A model generated the notes under the pieces. The model worked only from the letters and a program-made list of their open reading frames with translations, was not told where the DNA came from and ran no database searches. Shown here piece after piece: positions 17,538 to 25,921 of a stretch of 64,000 nt of DNA; positions within the stretch are counted from its first letter, which is position 1, and the number at the start of each line of letters is the position of its first letter. Made by a program: the position numbers and the translations under genes. The stretch is from contig NZ_AP012325.1 of NCBI RefSeq assembly GCF_001025195.1, forward strand, positions 434,001 to 498,000, given 5' to 3'. This DNA comes from Bifidobacterium catenulatum DSM 16992 = JCM 1194 = LMG 11043. GTDB lineage: Bacteria; Actinomycetota; Actinomycetes; Actinomycetales; Bifidobacteriaceae.

Positions 17538-19214
17538 ATGAGTGAGACCATCGAATCGCAAGAAAATCAGAATGAAGAGGCTGCCGTTCCCGCTATGACC
17601 ACAGTGGAACGTGCCGAAATGCTGCTGCAGCAGGATGCGGCTATCTACGCCAAGATCAATGACGGCGCTACCTTGGATGAGGCCGTTGATCCGGGCAATA
17701 AGGAATTCGGTCCGCTGGCGCACCCGGAACAGGTGCAGATGCGCGTGGCCAAGCGTGCCATGATGCTTAAGGACGGCATTCAGCCGTACCCGGTGACCCT
17801 CGACGTCACTGCAACCATCGAAGAGGTTCGCGCCAAGTATGACGGCAAGCTTGAAGCCGGAGACGAAACCGAAGACGTGGTCGGCATCGCCGGTCGCGTG
17901 CTCTTCCTGCGTAACGCCGGTGGCTTGTGCTTCGTGCAGCTTTCCGCTGGCGATGGCACCAAGATTCAGGGCATGATTTCCAAGAAGGAGATTGGTGCCG
18001 ACTCCTTGAAGCAGTTCAAGCAGCTGGTTGACTTGGGCGATCACCTGTTCATCAAGGGGCGTGTGATTGCCTCCAAGACCGGCGAACTGTCCGTGTTCGC
18101 CACCGAATGGGCCATCGCCGCCAAGGCGCTGCAGCCGCTGCCGGCCCTGCACAAGGACTTGAACGAAGATACCCGCACCCGCAAGCCGTACATCGGCATG
18201 ATCGCCGACGAGAAGATCCGCAACATGGTGCGCAACCGCTCCAAGGCCGTCGCCTCCCTGCGCAAGACCTTCGCCGATCACGACTTCCTCGAAGTTGAGA
18301 CTCCGATGCTGCAGACCGTGCACGGCGGTGCCGCGGCTCGTCCGTTCACCACGCATATGAACGCGTTCGATCTTGACCTGTACCTGCGCATCGCGCCGGA
18401 ACTGTTCCTCAAGCGCTGCCTCGTCGGCGGCATCGACCGCGTGTTCGAAATCAACCGTGACTTCCGTAACGAAGGCGTTGACGCCACCCATGCTCCGGAA
18501 TTTACCATGGTCGAGGCCTATCAGGCTTACGGCAACTACGACACTATCGGTGCGCTCGTCAAGCAGCTCGTGCAAGACACTGCCATGGACGTGTTCGGCA
18601 CCCACAAGGTGACCCTGCTGGACGGCACTGAATATGATTTCGGCGGCGAATGGAAGACCATCAGCATGTATGATTCCCTCTCCGAAGCTCTTGGCGAGGA
18701 AATCGTGCCGAATGGCGGCCCGGACAATCCGGGCACTTCCGTGGAACATCTCGGTGCCATTGCCGACAAGCTCGGTGTGGAACGCGACGATGTGGAGAAC
18801 CACGGCAAGCTCGTCGAACACCTGTGGGAGCACTTCTACGAAGACAAGCTGTTTGAGCCGACCTTCGTGCGTGACTTCCCGGTCGAAACCTCTCCGCTGG
18901 TCAAGGGCCACCGTTCCAAGCCAGGTGTGGTCGAAAAGTGGGATCTGTATGTGCGCGGCTTCGAGCTGGCTACCGGTTACTCCGAATTGAATGATCCGGT
19001 TGTGCAGCGTGAACGCTTCGTGGCCCAGGCCAAGGACGCGCTCGCGGGCGACGAAGAAGCCTGCGATATTGATGAGGACTTCCTCGAGGCTCTCGGTGTG
19101 GGTATGCCTCCGGCAGGCGGCATGGGCATGGGCATCGACCGACTGCTGATTGCCCTGACCGGCGCCACCATCCGCGAAACCATCACCTTCCCACTAGTGA
19201 AGCCGCTGAATTAA
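17538..19214 (+). CDS. lysS: Lysyl-tRNA synthetase, class II
   Basis: 558 residues from ATG 17538 (MSETIESQEN); an upstream in-frame ATG at 17445 would run back into tRNA-Pro and is rejected. An N-terminal extension of about 60 residues precedes the OB-fold anticodon-binding domain (about 100-210). The catalytic core has motif 2 (NRDFRNEGVDATHAPEFTMVEAY) and motif 3 (GMGMGIDRLLIALTG). It charges tRNA-Lys. The last codons and stop are part of the tandem repeat at 19202-19414. Confidence 0.97.
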   Translation: MSETIESQENQNEEAAVPAMTTVERAEMLLQQDAAIYAKINDGATLDEAVDPGNKEFGPLAHPEQVQMRVAKRAMMLKDGIQPYPVTLDVTATIEEVRAKYDGKLEAGDETEDVVGIAGRVLFLRNAGGLCFVQLSAGDGTKIQGMISKKEIGADSLKQFKQLVDLGDHLFIKGRVIASKTGELSVFATEWAIAAKALQPLPALHKDLNEDTRTRKPYIGMIADEKIRNMVRNRSKAVASLRKTFADHDFLEVETPMLQTVHGGAAARPFTTHMNAFDLDLYLRIAPELFLKRCLVGGIDRVFEINRDFRNEGVDATHAPEFTMVEAYQAYGNYDTIGALVKQLVQDTAMDVFGTHKVTLLDGTEYDFGGEWKTISMYDSLSEALGEEIVPNGGPDNPGTSVEHLGAIADKLGVERDDVENHGKLVEHLWEHFYEDKLFEPTFVRDFPVETSPLVKGHRSKPGVVEKWDLYVRGFELATGYSELNDPVVQRERFVAQAKDALAGDEEACDIDEDFLEALGVGMPPAGGMGMGIDRLLIALTGATIRETITFPLVKPLN

Positions 19215-19414
19215 GGCAAAGCCTTAATTCAATATCGGCTTCGCGCGAGGCGGAAAAGAGAACAGTCCTGTGGACTGTTCTCCAGCCGGAGCCATCCTTA
19301 CAAAAATTGCCGCTGAATTAAGGCAAAGCCTTAATTCAATATCGGCTTCGCGCGAGGCTGAAAAGCTGACGGTCCAGTGGGCCGTCAGCCCGCCGGAGCC
19401 ATCCTTATAAAATT
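19202..19414 (+). repeat. Tandem 107-bp hairpin repeat that includes the lysS stop codon
   Basis: Two units start at 19202 and 19309 with GCCGCTGAATTAAGGC; a third fragment GCCGC is at 19415. Each unit has a first hairpin (GAATTAAGGC / GCCTTAATTC, loop AAA), then AATATCGGCTTCGCGCGAGG, then a second hairpin. In unit 1 the second stem is GAGAACAGTCC / GGACTGTTCTC; in unit 2 it is GCTGACGGTCC / GGGCCGTCAGC. Sequence differs but pairing is kept. The end of unit 2 gives TATAAA just before menA. It probably serves as a double terminator or structured 3' end of lysS. Confidence 0.75.
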
Positions 19415-19421
19415 GCCGCAT

Positions 19422-20336
19422 ATGGGAATAATGATTTGGATCCGTGGGGCGAGGCTGAAAACGTTGCCGTTGGCGATTGCGCCGGTGTTGATTGGTGCGT
19501 CGTTGGCTTGGCGCGATGCGGGCGAGCGTCGTGTTGCGGTGGCAGTGCTGTGCGGTTTCGTGGCATTGCTGTTGCAGATCGCGGCTAATTTCGCCAACGA
19601 TTATTCCGATGGCATTCGCGGTACGGATGCGGGGCGTGCGATTGCTGGCGAACAGTTATCGCGCGGCCCTGCTCGTCTCGTGGCTTCCGGTGTGAATCCC
19701 AAGAAAGTGCTGGTTGCAGCAGGAATCTGCGCTCTGGCTGCCTGTCTATGTGGGTTGGCTGTTATTGCACTAACCGGATATTGGTGGTTCATTCTGGTCG
19801 GCATTGCATGTCTGGCGGCCGGCTGGTTCTATGTCGGCGGCAAACACCCATACGGCTACCACTATTTGGGTGAGGTCTTCGTATTCATTTTCTTCGGATT
19901 GGTGGCCACCTGTGGCACTATGTTCGCCTTGTCTGGCGCGATTACGCCTGATGGACTGCTTGGTGGTTCAGCTGCGGGATTGGTTGCGGTTGCTGTGCTG
20001 TGCGTCAACAATCTGCGCGACATCGAATCTGACAGCAATCACGGCAAACATACGTGGATGACCGCAATGGGACGGCAAAACGGCACTATCTTCACTATCG
20101 CAATCCTGATTATTTCAGCATTGATTGCGTTGCACCATCTGTTGCAATCGTCGATATATGCAGCAAACAGCATTCCACTCATCGCACTAATCGCAATTAT
20201 TGCAATACTGTGTGCGGCGCAAATTGCCGCATCATACGCAATCGCAAGAAAAACCTACCGTAGAGCATTGCCGCTATGTTCGCTCGATTCGTTGACTGTC
20301 GCAGCGATTTTCATGCTATCGACGATGCTTACATAA
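19422..20336 (+). CDS. menA: MenA/UbiA-family prenyltransferase (1,4-dihydroxy-2-naphthoate type)
   Basis: About 304 residues with eight to nine hydrophobic segments. The prenyl-diphosphate/Mg binding motif FANDYSDGIRGTDAG lies near residue 66 and the second Asp-rich loop is NNLRDIESDSNHGKHT. The length and IRGARLKTLPLAIAPVLIG opening match MenA, which attaches a polyprenyl chain to the naphthoquinone ring at the membrane. No other men gene is in the window. ATG 19422 or 19431 may be the start; TATAAA (19406-19411) lies about ten bases upstream with no ribosome binding site, inside the preceding repeat. Confidence 0.82.
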   Translation: MGIMIWIRGARLKTLPLAIAPVLIGASLAWRDAGERRVAVAVLCGFVALLLQIAANFANDYSDGIRGTDAGRAIAGEQLSRGPARLVASGVNPKKVLVAAGICALAACLCGLAVIALTGYWWFILVGIACLAAGWFYVGGKHPYGYHYLGEVFVFIFFGLVATCGTMFALSGAITPDGLLGGSAAGLVAVAVLCVNNLRDIESDSNHGKHTWMTAMGRQNGTIFTIAILIISALIALHHLLQSSIYAANSIPLIALIAIIAILCAAQIAASYAIARKTYRRALPLCSLDSLTVAAIFMLSTMLT

Positions 20337-20445
20337 CGTTTGACTGACAGTAGATTGCAACGGAATGAAAATTGTTGCATAAACGTAACTCGAATAATCG
20401 AGAAAACACTCGTTTTTGGGTGTGCGAAGCGGTAGACTGGCAGGT

Positions 20446-21186
20446 ATGACTTACAAACTAGTACTGCTCCGTCATGGACAGAGCGCATGGAATAAAACCA
20501 ATCAGTTCACCGGCTGGGTCGACGTCCCGCTGACCGAGCAGGGTGTCGAGGAAGCCAAGAATGGCGGTCGCCTGCTCAAGGAGAAGAACGTTCTTCCGGA
20601 CATCGTCTTCACCTCGATGCTGCGTCGTGCCATCAATACCGCCAACGTGGCGCTGGACGAGGCCGATCGCCTGTGGATTCCGGTCCAGCGCAGCTGGCGT
20701 CTGAACGAGCGTCACTACGGTGCTCTGCAGGGCAAGAACAAGACCGAGATCCGTCAGGAGTACGGTGACGAGAAGTTCATGCTGTGGCGCCGTTCCTACG
20801 CCACTCCGCCGCCGGAGATCGATCCGAACGACGAGTATGCGCAGAACAACGATCCGCGCTACACCGGCGATCCGGTTCCGGAAGCCGAATGCCTTGCCGA
20901 CGTGGTCAAGCGCGTTGAGCCGTACTTCAAGTCCGACATCGAGCCGGAACTGAAGGCTGGTAAGACCGTTCTGATCGCCGCTCACGGCAACTCCCTGCGC
21001 GCCATTGTGAAGATGCTCGACAACCTCTCCGAAGAGGAGATCGCCAAGGTCAACATCCCGACCGCAATGCCGCTGCTGTACGAGCTGGACGAGAACTTCA
21101 AGCCGATCAAGCCGCGTGGTGAGTACCTGGATCCGGAGGCCGCCGCCGCCGGTGCCGCCGCTGTCGCCGCCCAGGGCCAGAAGTGA
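20446..21186 (+). CDS. gpmA: 2,3-bisphosphoglycerate-dependent phosphoglycerate mutase
   Basis: 246 residues from ATG 20446 ([16 protein letters not shown]). The catalytic His10 is in LLRHGQS and the second active-site histidine is in [11 protein letters not shown] near residue 180. The enzyme interconverts 3- and 2-phosphoglycerate in the lower part of the bifid shunt. Codon choice is strongly biased towards C-ending codons, as expected for a highly expressed glycolytic gene. The C-terminus is Ala-rich ([15 protein letters not shown]). TAGACT lies eight bases before the start. A terminator follows. Confidence 0.97.
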   Translation: MTYKLVLLRHGQSAWNKTNQFTGWVDVPLTEQGVEEAKNGGRLLKEKNVLPDIVFTSMLRRAINTANVALDEADRLWIPVQRSWRLNERHYGALQGKNKTEIRQEYGDEKFMLWRRSYATPPPEIDPNDEYAQNNDPRYTGDPVPEAECLADVVKRVEPYFKSDIEPELKAGKTVLIAAHGNSLRAIVKMLDNLSEEEIAKVNIPTAMPLLYELDENFKPIKPRGEYLDPEAAAAGAAAVAAQGQK

Positions 21187-21242
21187 GTTTGTTGCGATTG
21201 ATACGCAGGTAATCGCGTTCAATCGCGCGGAACGTATATGAG

Positions 21243-21280
21243 AAGGTGGAAATCCACAGTATGTGGGTTTCCGCCTTTTT
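21243..21280 (+). terminator. Terminator of gpmA
   Basis: AAGGTGGAAATCCACA pairs with TGTGGGTTTCCGCCTT through two G-U pairs, loop GTA, then TTT. Confidence 0.85.
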
Positions 21281-21373
21281 GCGTCCGGTGCCTTTGTTGG
21301 GTTATTGTGTCCGTCTGCCGGATGAAATACGGAACATGGGACGTGCGGCAGACGGACGTCAATCGCAATCGGC

Positions 21374-23254
21374 TCAGATCACACCGTATTCTTTAAGTAA
21401 CATCGGAATATCGGTGGAATCGAGTTTCTTCAGAACCTGTTTCAACACGGTCTTTTCAATGGGGTTGAGCTTCATGTCGGTAATTGGCTTGCCGTCACGC
21501 AGCATCACCGTGGCGTTGAGCAGGTTGCGTACGTCGTAGACCGAGCCCCACACTTCCGGCACGCCACGGTCCACATCGCACAAGGTATACACAGCCTCCA
21601 TGCCGGTGCGCATCGAATACTCAGTGGTGAAGATCGTGTCGCGCGGGGTTTCGGCGAACTGACCGAGAAAAGCGAAGTTCACCGCGCCATCCGGTACCAC
21701 ATCGGGACGGTCTCCGGCGGAACGAGGCATGAAGAACGCGTCGATGTACGGCATCATCACCGGAACCGTGTTCGCGTGGTTTTTGGCCAGATCCGCGATC
21801 TTTTCGACCGGTACGCCCATATGGTAGAGCCATTCCTCGCAGATCTCCTCGCCGGTGCATTCCTGCATCGGCTTCTTCACATAGTTGCCGGGCTTGTCGG
21901 GGAACAGGCCGTACACCCACACGCACAGCTGGTCTTTCGGCTGGTCTCGGAACTGCTGCTGGCGGTTCAAAGTCCAGCTCAGCAGCCAGTTGGAATCCTC
22001 CACGGTGACGATGCCGCCTGTCACCACGCGGCCGGAGAACGGGTCACGCTTGCAGATTTTCTGAATATATGGCGGAATTTCCATGTCAAGCGTGGTTACG
22101 GTGGCGCTCATCCACTTCGAATGCTCCGGATCGCCACAGAATACGTCCGGGTGGCCGAAACTCGGGTCTTGCTTGGCGATGCGACGCCACATATCCCAAC
22201 CGCCGCCGGGCTTAATTTCCGGAGTCCACGCGGCCGGCTCGGTCTGCGAGCCCATCGACGAGTTCTCCACGCATCCGCCGTTGGTAATGAACACTAGATC
22301 GCTCTCGCCCAAGTCAATGCTTCGCGCGGTGCCATCCGCTTCAGTCAAATCGATGCGCGTGGCCATTTTCTTGGTTGGCGAGCTATACGGATTACGTACG
22401 AACACACCGGATTCAGCCTGCTTCTTCAAAATCGTGTCTTGACCGGTGCCTGTATGCTGCCGAACTGGACCCATGCCACCGCCGATCTTGAAATCGACGT
22501 TCTCCACCTTCACGTTGTAGTGGAACTGCACGCCGAATCCTTCCAAATACTTGATCATCGGCAGAATCATCGACTCATACTGGTTGTAACGGGTAAAACG
22601 CAACGCACTGAAGTCCGGCAATCCGCCAATATGATGAATATATCGACGGATATACAGCTTCATTTCCAACGCACTATGCCAATTTTCAAAAGCGAACATA
22701 GTGCGCCAGTACATCCAGAAATTCGAATTGAAAACCTCATCGTCGAAATAATCAGAAATTTTCTTGCCGTACAGTTCCTCATTCGGAGTGAAGAACAATT
22801 TCATGATCTCCATCGAGGCTTTGTCCGACAGATTGAATTTGCCGTTCGTGCCTGCGTCAACACCGCGCGCTTTTGTGGAGCGGCAGAGTGAGAAGTTGGG
22901 ATCTTCCTTGTTCAGCCAGTAATACTCGTCAAGTACGGAAACGCCTTCCGTTTCGATGGATGGAATGGAGCGAAACATATCCCACATCACTTCGAAATGG
23001 TTGTCCATTTCACGGCCGCCGCGCATCACATAGCCAACACCGGGAATATTCGCGCCGTCGCAGGCTCCTCCCGGAACCGCGTCCTTTTCGAATACGTGAA
23101 TGTGGCTGCCCGGCATTTGAGCGTCTCGCACCAGGTAGCAGGCTGCGGTGAGTGCGGCCAAGCCAGTGCCGATGATGTACGCGTTCTTGTCGTTCACGCC
23201 TTCGGGCTTCTTCGGTCGGGCGAATGCTTCGTAATTGCCGTTGGAATAATACAT
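21374..23254 (-). CDS. ohyA: Oleate hydratase (FAD-dependent, former myosin-cross-reactive antigen)
   Basis: A 626-residue protein of family length. The FAD-binding Rossmann motif IIGTGLAALTAACYLV is near residue 27, followed by HVFEKDAVPGGACDG and the conserved GGREMDNHFEVMWD. The enzyme adds water to the cis-9 double bond of oleate and linoleate to make 10-hydroxy fatty acids, a detoxification step known in bifidobacteria and lactobacilli. It probably acts at the inner face of the membrane. AAAGGAGG precedes the ATG on the minus strand. It is a single gene; no transporter or regulator adjoins it. Confidence 0.93.
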   Translation of the reverse strand: MYYSNGNYEAFARPKKPEGVNDKNAYIIGTGLAALTAACYLVRDAQMPGSHIHVFEKDAVPGGACDGANIPGVGYVMRGGREMDNHFEVMWDMFRSIPSIETEGVSVLDEYYWLNKEDPNFSLCRSTKARGVDAGTNGKFNLSDKASMEIMKLFFTPNEELYGKKISDYFDDEVFNSNFWMYWRTMFAFENWHSALEMKLYIRRYIHHIGGLPDFSALRFTRYNQYESMILPMIKYLEGFGVQFHYNVKVENVDFKIGGGMGPVRQHTGTGQDTILKKQAESGVFVRNPYSSPTKKMATRIDLTEADGTARSIDLGESDLVFITNGGCVENSSMGSQTEPAAWTPEIKPGGGWDMWRRIAKQDPSFGHPDVFCGDPEHSKWMSATVTTLDMEIPPYIQKICKRDPFSGRVVTGGIVTVEDSNWLLSWTLNRQQQFRDQPKDQLCVWVYGLFPDKPGNYVKKPMQECTGEEICEEWLYHMGVPVEKIADLAKNHANTVPVMMPYIDAFFMPRSAGDRPDVVPDGAVNFAFLGQFAETPRDTIFTTEYSMRTGMEAVYTLCDVDRGVPEVWGSVYDVRNLLNATVMLRDGKPITDMKLNPIEKTVLKQVLKKLDSTDIPMLLKEYGVI

Positions 23255-23422
23255 GACTGCCTCCTTTGGATGTCACTGCACATATTGTGCCGCGATATTA
23301 CGTAAAAGTATATGGGCAAAAAATAGACATGTTGTTTAATTTTTCTTACGGCTTGACGGAAGTGAAATAATGCGGGAGATAGTGCTTGACGATTCGTACT
23401 GAACAATTGCATAAACAAAACA

Positions 23423-23461
23423 AGAAGGCGGCTTCCGTGGGGAACGGAAGCCGCCTTCTCA
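23423..23461 (-). terminator. Terminator of phoU
   Basis: A perfect 15-bp stem, AGAAGGCGGCTTCCG (23423-23437) against its complement at 23445-23459. On the minus strand TGTTTTGTTT follows. It ends transcription of phoU. Confidence 0.85.
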
Positions 23462-23496
23462 AAAAGGAAGATGGAAAAGAAGATCGCGAGAAAAAA

Positions 23497-24177
23497 TCAG
23501 GCGATGTCGGTGTCTTCGTCGCGGGCCGGCTCCTTGGACGGGTCGAAACCGGAGACGATGTACACCACGCGGCGAGCCGCGGACACAGCGTGATCGCCAA
23601 GACGCTCCATGAAGCGGCCGATAAGCACCACGTCGATGAGCTGCTGGTTGGTGCCGGCCCAATTCTCGGACTGAGCCAGTTCGAAGGTCTTCTTGTGCAG
23701 TTCGTCGAGCTTGTCGTCGTTGATGATGATTTGCTCAGCGGTCTTGGTGTCGCGGTCAGACAGCATGGCCACGGTCTGGTCGGCGACGTCGTTCAGGAAC
23801 GCCTGCATTTCGGTGAACAGCGGCTGGGCTTCGGCCGGCAGCGGGGAAGCCGGGTAGGTGCGGCGGGCGGCTTCGGCGATGTGACGAGCCAGATCGCCCA
23901 TACGTTCGAAAGTGGTGGCCAAACGCATGGTGGAAACAACCACGCGAAGATCGGTGGCAACCGGGTTCTGCTTGGCCAGCAGCTTCACGCACTGGTCGAC
24001 AACGCTGGCTTCGAGGGCATCGATCTCGATGTCGCCATCGATAACGGCCTGGGCGGCTTCAAGATTCTGGTTCAGCAGCGCGTCGCCGGCACCGTTGATC
24101 GCCCTGCGAACGCCTTTGACCATGTGGTCGAGATCATCGGCAACAGCCTTGAGCTCTTCGTTGAAAATAACGCGCAT
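23497..24177 (-). CDS. phoU: Phosphate transport system regulator PhoU
   Basis: A 226-residue all-helical protein with the two-fold PhoU repeat: ERMGDLARHIAEAARR in the first half and RFMERLGDHAVSAARRVVY in the second, where E-R-x-x-D/G-D-H residues bind metal clusters. PhoU links the Pst transporter to the Pho sensor kinase and limits Pi uptake. Here it stands alone, without pst genes, and is divergent from a SenX3-like kinase; the shared upstream region carries Pho-box-like repeats. Confidence 0.93.
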   Translation of the reverse strand: MRVIFNEELKAVADDLDHMVKGVRRAINGAGDALLNQNLEAAQAVIDGDIEIDALEASVVDQCVKLLAKQNPVATDLRVVVSTMRLATTFERMGDLARHIAEAARRTYPASPLPAEAQPLFTEMQAFLNDVADQTVAMLSDRDTKTAEQIIINDDKLDELHKKTFELAQSENWAGTNQQLIDVVLIGRFMERLGDHAVSAARRVVYIVSGFDPSKEPARDEDTDIA

Positions 24178-24263
24178 GTGACTTGCCTTTCAATGCTTCA
24201 CAATTTCAGGTCTGGTAATACCTTTCATAAGTTTATTGGAAAAACGCCATATTCATAACCAGC

Positions 24264-24313
24264 GTTCGTGTTGTTCTGTGAAAGTTCACCGGCGCGTTCA
24301 CCTTACGTTCATG
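24264..24313. promoter_or_regulatory. Putative Pho box: train of GTTCnnn direct repeats
   Basis: GTTC-type heptamers begin at 24264 (GTTCGTG), 24273 (GTTCTGT), 24284 (GTTCACC), 24296 (GTTCACC) and 24307 (GTTCATG), spaced 9, 11, 12 and 11 bases. The actinobacterial PhoP box is built of 11-base direct repeats with GTTCACC at their core. The train lies between phoU (-) and the kinase gene (+), where PhoP control is expected. Confidence 0.6.
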
Positions 24314-24368
24314 AACGGGCTGTGGTGTCGTGGAACATAGAGCTGTAGGAGTATGCGAGAATGAAATC

Positions 24369-25550
24369 ATGGTTGAATCTTTGGGCTCGTGGTGGCGTTC
24401 ATTGACGCACCGCAATGACGATGATGAGCATGATGCCGATGATGACACATTGGATGATGCCACCAATGCATTGCTTTCCATGCTTCCGTTGGCTTCCATT
24501 GTGGTCGATGAGCATGATGAGGTGATTCGTGCGCATCCTTCCGCATATTCGCTTGGTGTGGTGCGAGACGACGTCATCATCGAAGACAGTGTGCTTCGGG
24601 CGGTACGCGAAGTGCGCTCCTTCGGTGGCAAAAAGCAGTTCGATCTGACCACCACCACCGCGTATGTTGCGCAACATACGCCGAAAGCAGGCAAGCTTTC
24701 CACTCGCCAAGCCGCGAAACAGGCGCTGATTGGGCAACAGCCAGCCAGTAAGCCCACGGCAACCGTGTCAAGGCCAAACTGGTTGAAGGTCATCGTCGGT
24801 AAACTCAGTGACAATCTGGTGGTGGTGCTGATCAGCGACGTCAGCGAAAGCGTACGATTCTCGCAGGTACGTGACTCCTTCATCACCAATGTGTCCGAAC
24901 AGCTGCTCAAGCCCACACAATCGCTGGAAAAATTGGCGGATATCGTGGAACAAGGTGGAACAAGCCAGCAGGATGTTGAGCGCAACGCCATGCAGCTGCG
25001 TCAGTCCTGCTCCCGTTTGGAGCATATGATTTCTGACCTGCTGCTGCTTATCAAGGCGCAGAAGCCGATCCTGCCGACCACAGACAATCGCATCAATGTG
25101 ATGGATCCGGTGCGGGTTGTGGTCAACTCCCATCGTGAGGTGGCGGCGCAACGCAATATCACCATCGATATGAAGGGTGATGAAAGCCTGGAAATCAATG
25201 GCGAGGCCGAACAGATTCAGGCGGCGCTTGCCAAACTGGTTGAAAACGCCATCACCTATTCAAAGGACGGTTCAACGATCAATGTTGTGGCCAAAGCCAA
25301 TGAGGAGGGCACGGAGGCGGTAATCAGCGTGCTTGATCGTGGCGCTGGCATTGCCATTGGCGAGCAAAGTCGTATTTTCGAGCGATTCTATCGTGGCGAT
25401 AATCAGAATGATCATTCCGGCGATGGTATTGGTTTGGGACTTGCGATTGTCAAGCATGTTGCGTTGACGCATCATGGTTCCGCTTCAGTGTGGAGCAGTC
25501 CGGGTCAGGGAAGCACGTTCGCGCTGGTATTGCCATTGGCTGGGGAATAA
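24369..25550 (+). CDS. SenX3/PhoR-like sensor kinase with degenerate phosphoacceptor site
   Basis: 393 residues from ATG 24369. An acidic N-terminus, then a PAS-like region (about 40-110) and a linker, no clear membrane span. The dimerisation helix reads FITNVSEQLLKPTQSL where SenX3 kinases have NVSHELKTP, so Glu177 takes the place of the phosphoacceptor histidine. The ATPase domain is complete: LVENAITYSKDG (N-box), DRGAGI (G1), FERFYRG (F-box), GDGIGLGLAI (G2). It stands beside phoU and Pho-box-like repeats. No response regulator is adjacent. It may have lost autophosphorylation or act as a phosphatase or partner in a heterodimer. Confidence 0.8.
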   Translation: MVESLGSWWRSLTHRNDDDEHDADDDTLDDATNALLSMLPLASIVVDEHDEVIRAHPSAYSLGVVRDDVIIEDSVLRAVREVRSFGGKKQFDLTTTTAYVAQHTPKAGKLSTRQAAKQALIGQQPASKPTATVSRPNWLKVIVGKLSDNLVVVLISDVSESVRFSQVRDSFITNVSEQLLKPTQSLEKLADIVEQGGTSQQDVERNAMQLRQSCSRLEHMISDLLLLIKAQKPILPTTDNRINVMDPVRVVVNSHREVAAQRNITIDMKGDESLEINGEAEQIQAALAKLVENAITYSKDGSTINVVAKANEEGTEAVISVLDRGAGIAIGEQSRIFERFYRGDNQNDHSGDGIGLGLAIVKHVALTHHGSASVWSSPGQGSTFALVLPLAGE

Positions 25551-25561
25551 TACAGGGAGAT

Positions 25562-25614
25562 AGCATGATGCCCGTCTTGCTTTCAATAAGGCAAGGCGGG
25601 CATCATGCTTTTTC
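25562..25614 (+). terminator. Terminator after the SenX3-like gene
   Basis: Arms AGCATGATGCCCG (25562-25574) and CGGGCATCATGCT (25597-25609) with an inner CTTGC/GCAAG stem, then TTTTT. Confidence 0.85.
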
Positions 25615-25645
25615 TATGAAAAATTTTTCAGGGGTGTGCTGACGG

Positions 25646-25900
25646 TTATTCGCCGAGACGTCGGTAGTCCCAACGGTCGAAATGCTCCCAAACCAGCATA
25701 AGTACGCCAATGACCGTGCCGGCCTCGCATACGGTCTGTGCACGCTCGGCGTTGATGCCGAATGCCAGCAATACGATGCAGACGATCAGCGCGATGGCCC
25801 AAAGCGCGGTGCCGAACGTGAACACCTTGCGTAAATCCACGCGCACTGGTTTGGGGGAGGGCTTCCTCGCGCTGGGGTCAATGATCGGAGCAATCTTCAT
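25646..25900 (-). CDS. DUF2530 family small membrane protein
   Basis: 84 residues with two hydrophobic helices (about 30-50 and 57-72) separated by a short loop. VFTFGTALWAIALIV and CEAGTVIGVLMLVWE match the actinobacterial DUF2530 pattern. The stop lies near the preceding terminator and the start is 22 bases from the stop of serC on the same strand, so the two are probably co-transcribed. Function unknown. Confidence 0.75.
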   Translation of the reverse strand: MKIAPIIDPSARKPSPKPVRVDLRKVFTFGTALWAIALIVCIVLLAFGINAERAQTVCEAGTVIGVLMLVWEHFDRWDYRRLGE

Positions 25901-25921
25901 ATCGTCATACCCTACCTTGCG

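Noticed and set aside
19224..19421. Minus-strand small open frame with internal protein repeats
   Set aside because: Its repeats are the translation of the 107-bp DNA duplication; the hairpins explain the region better.
23386..24258. Plus-strand frame opposite phoU
   Set aside because: It begins before the phoU terminator hairpin and runs through it; phoU has both repeat motifs on the minus strand.
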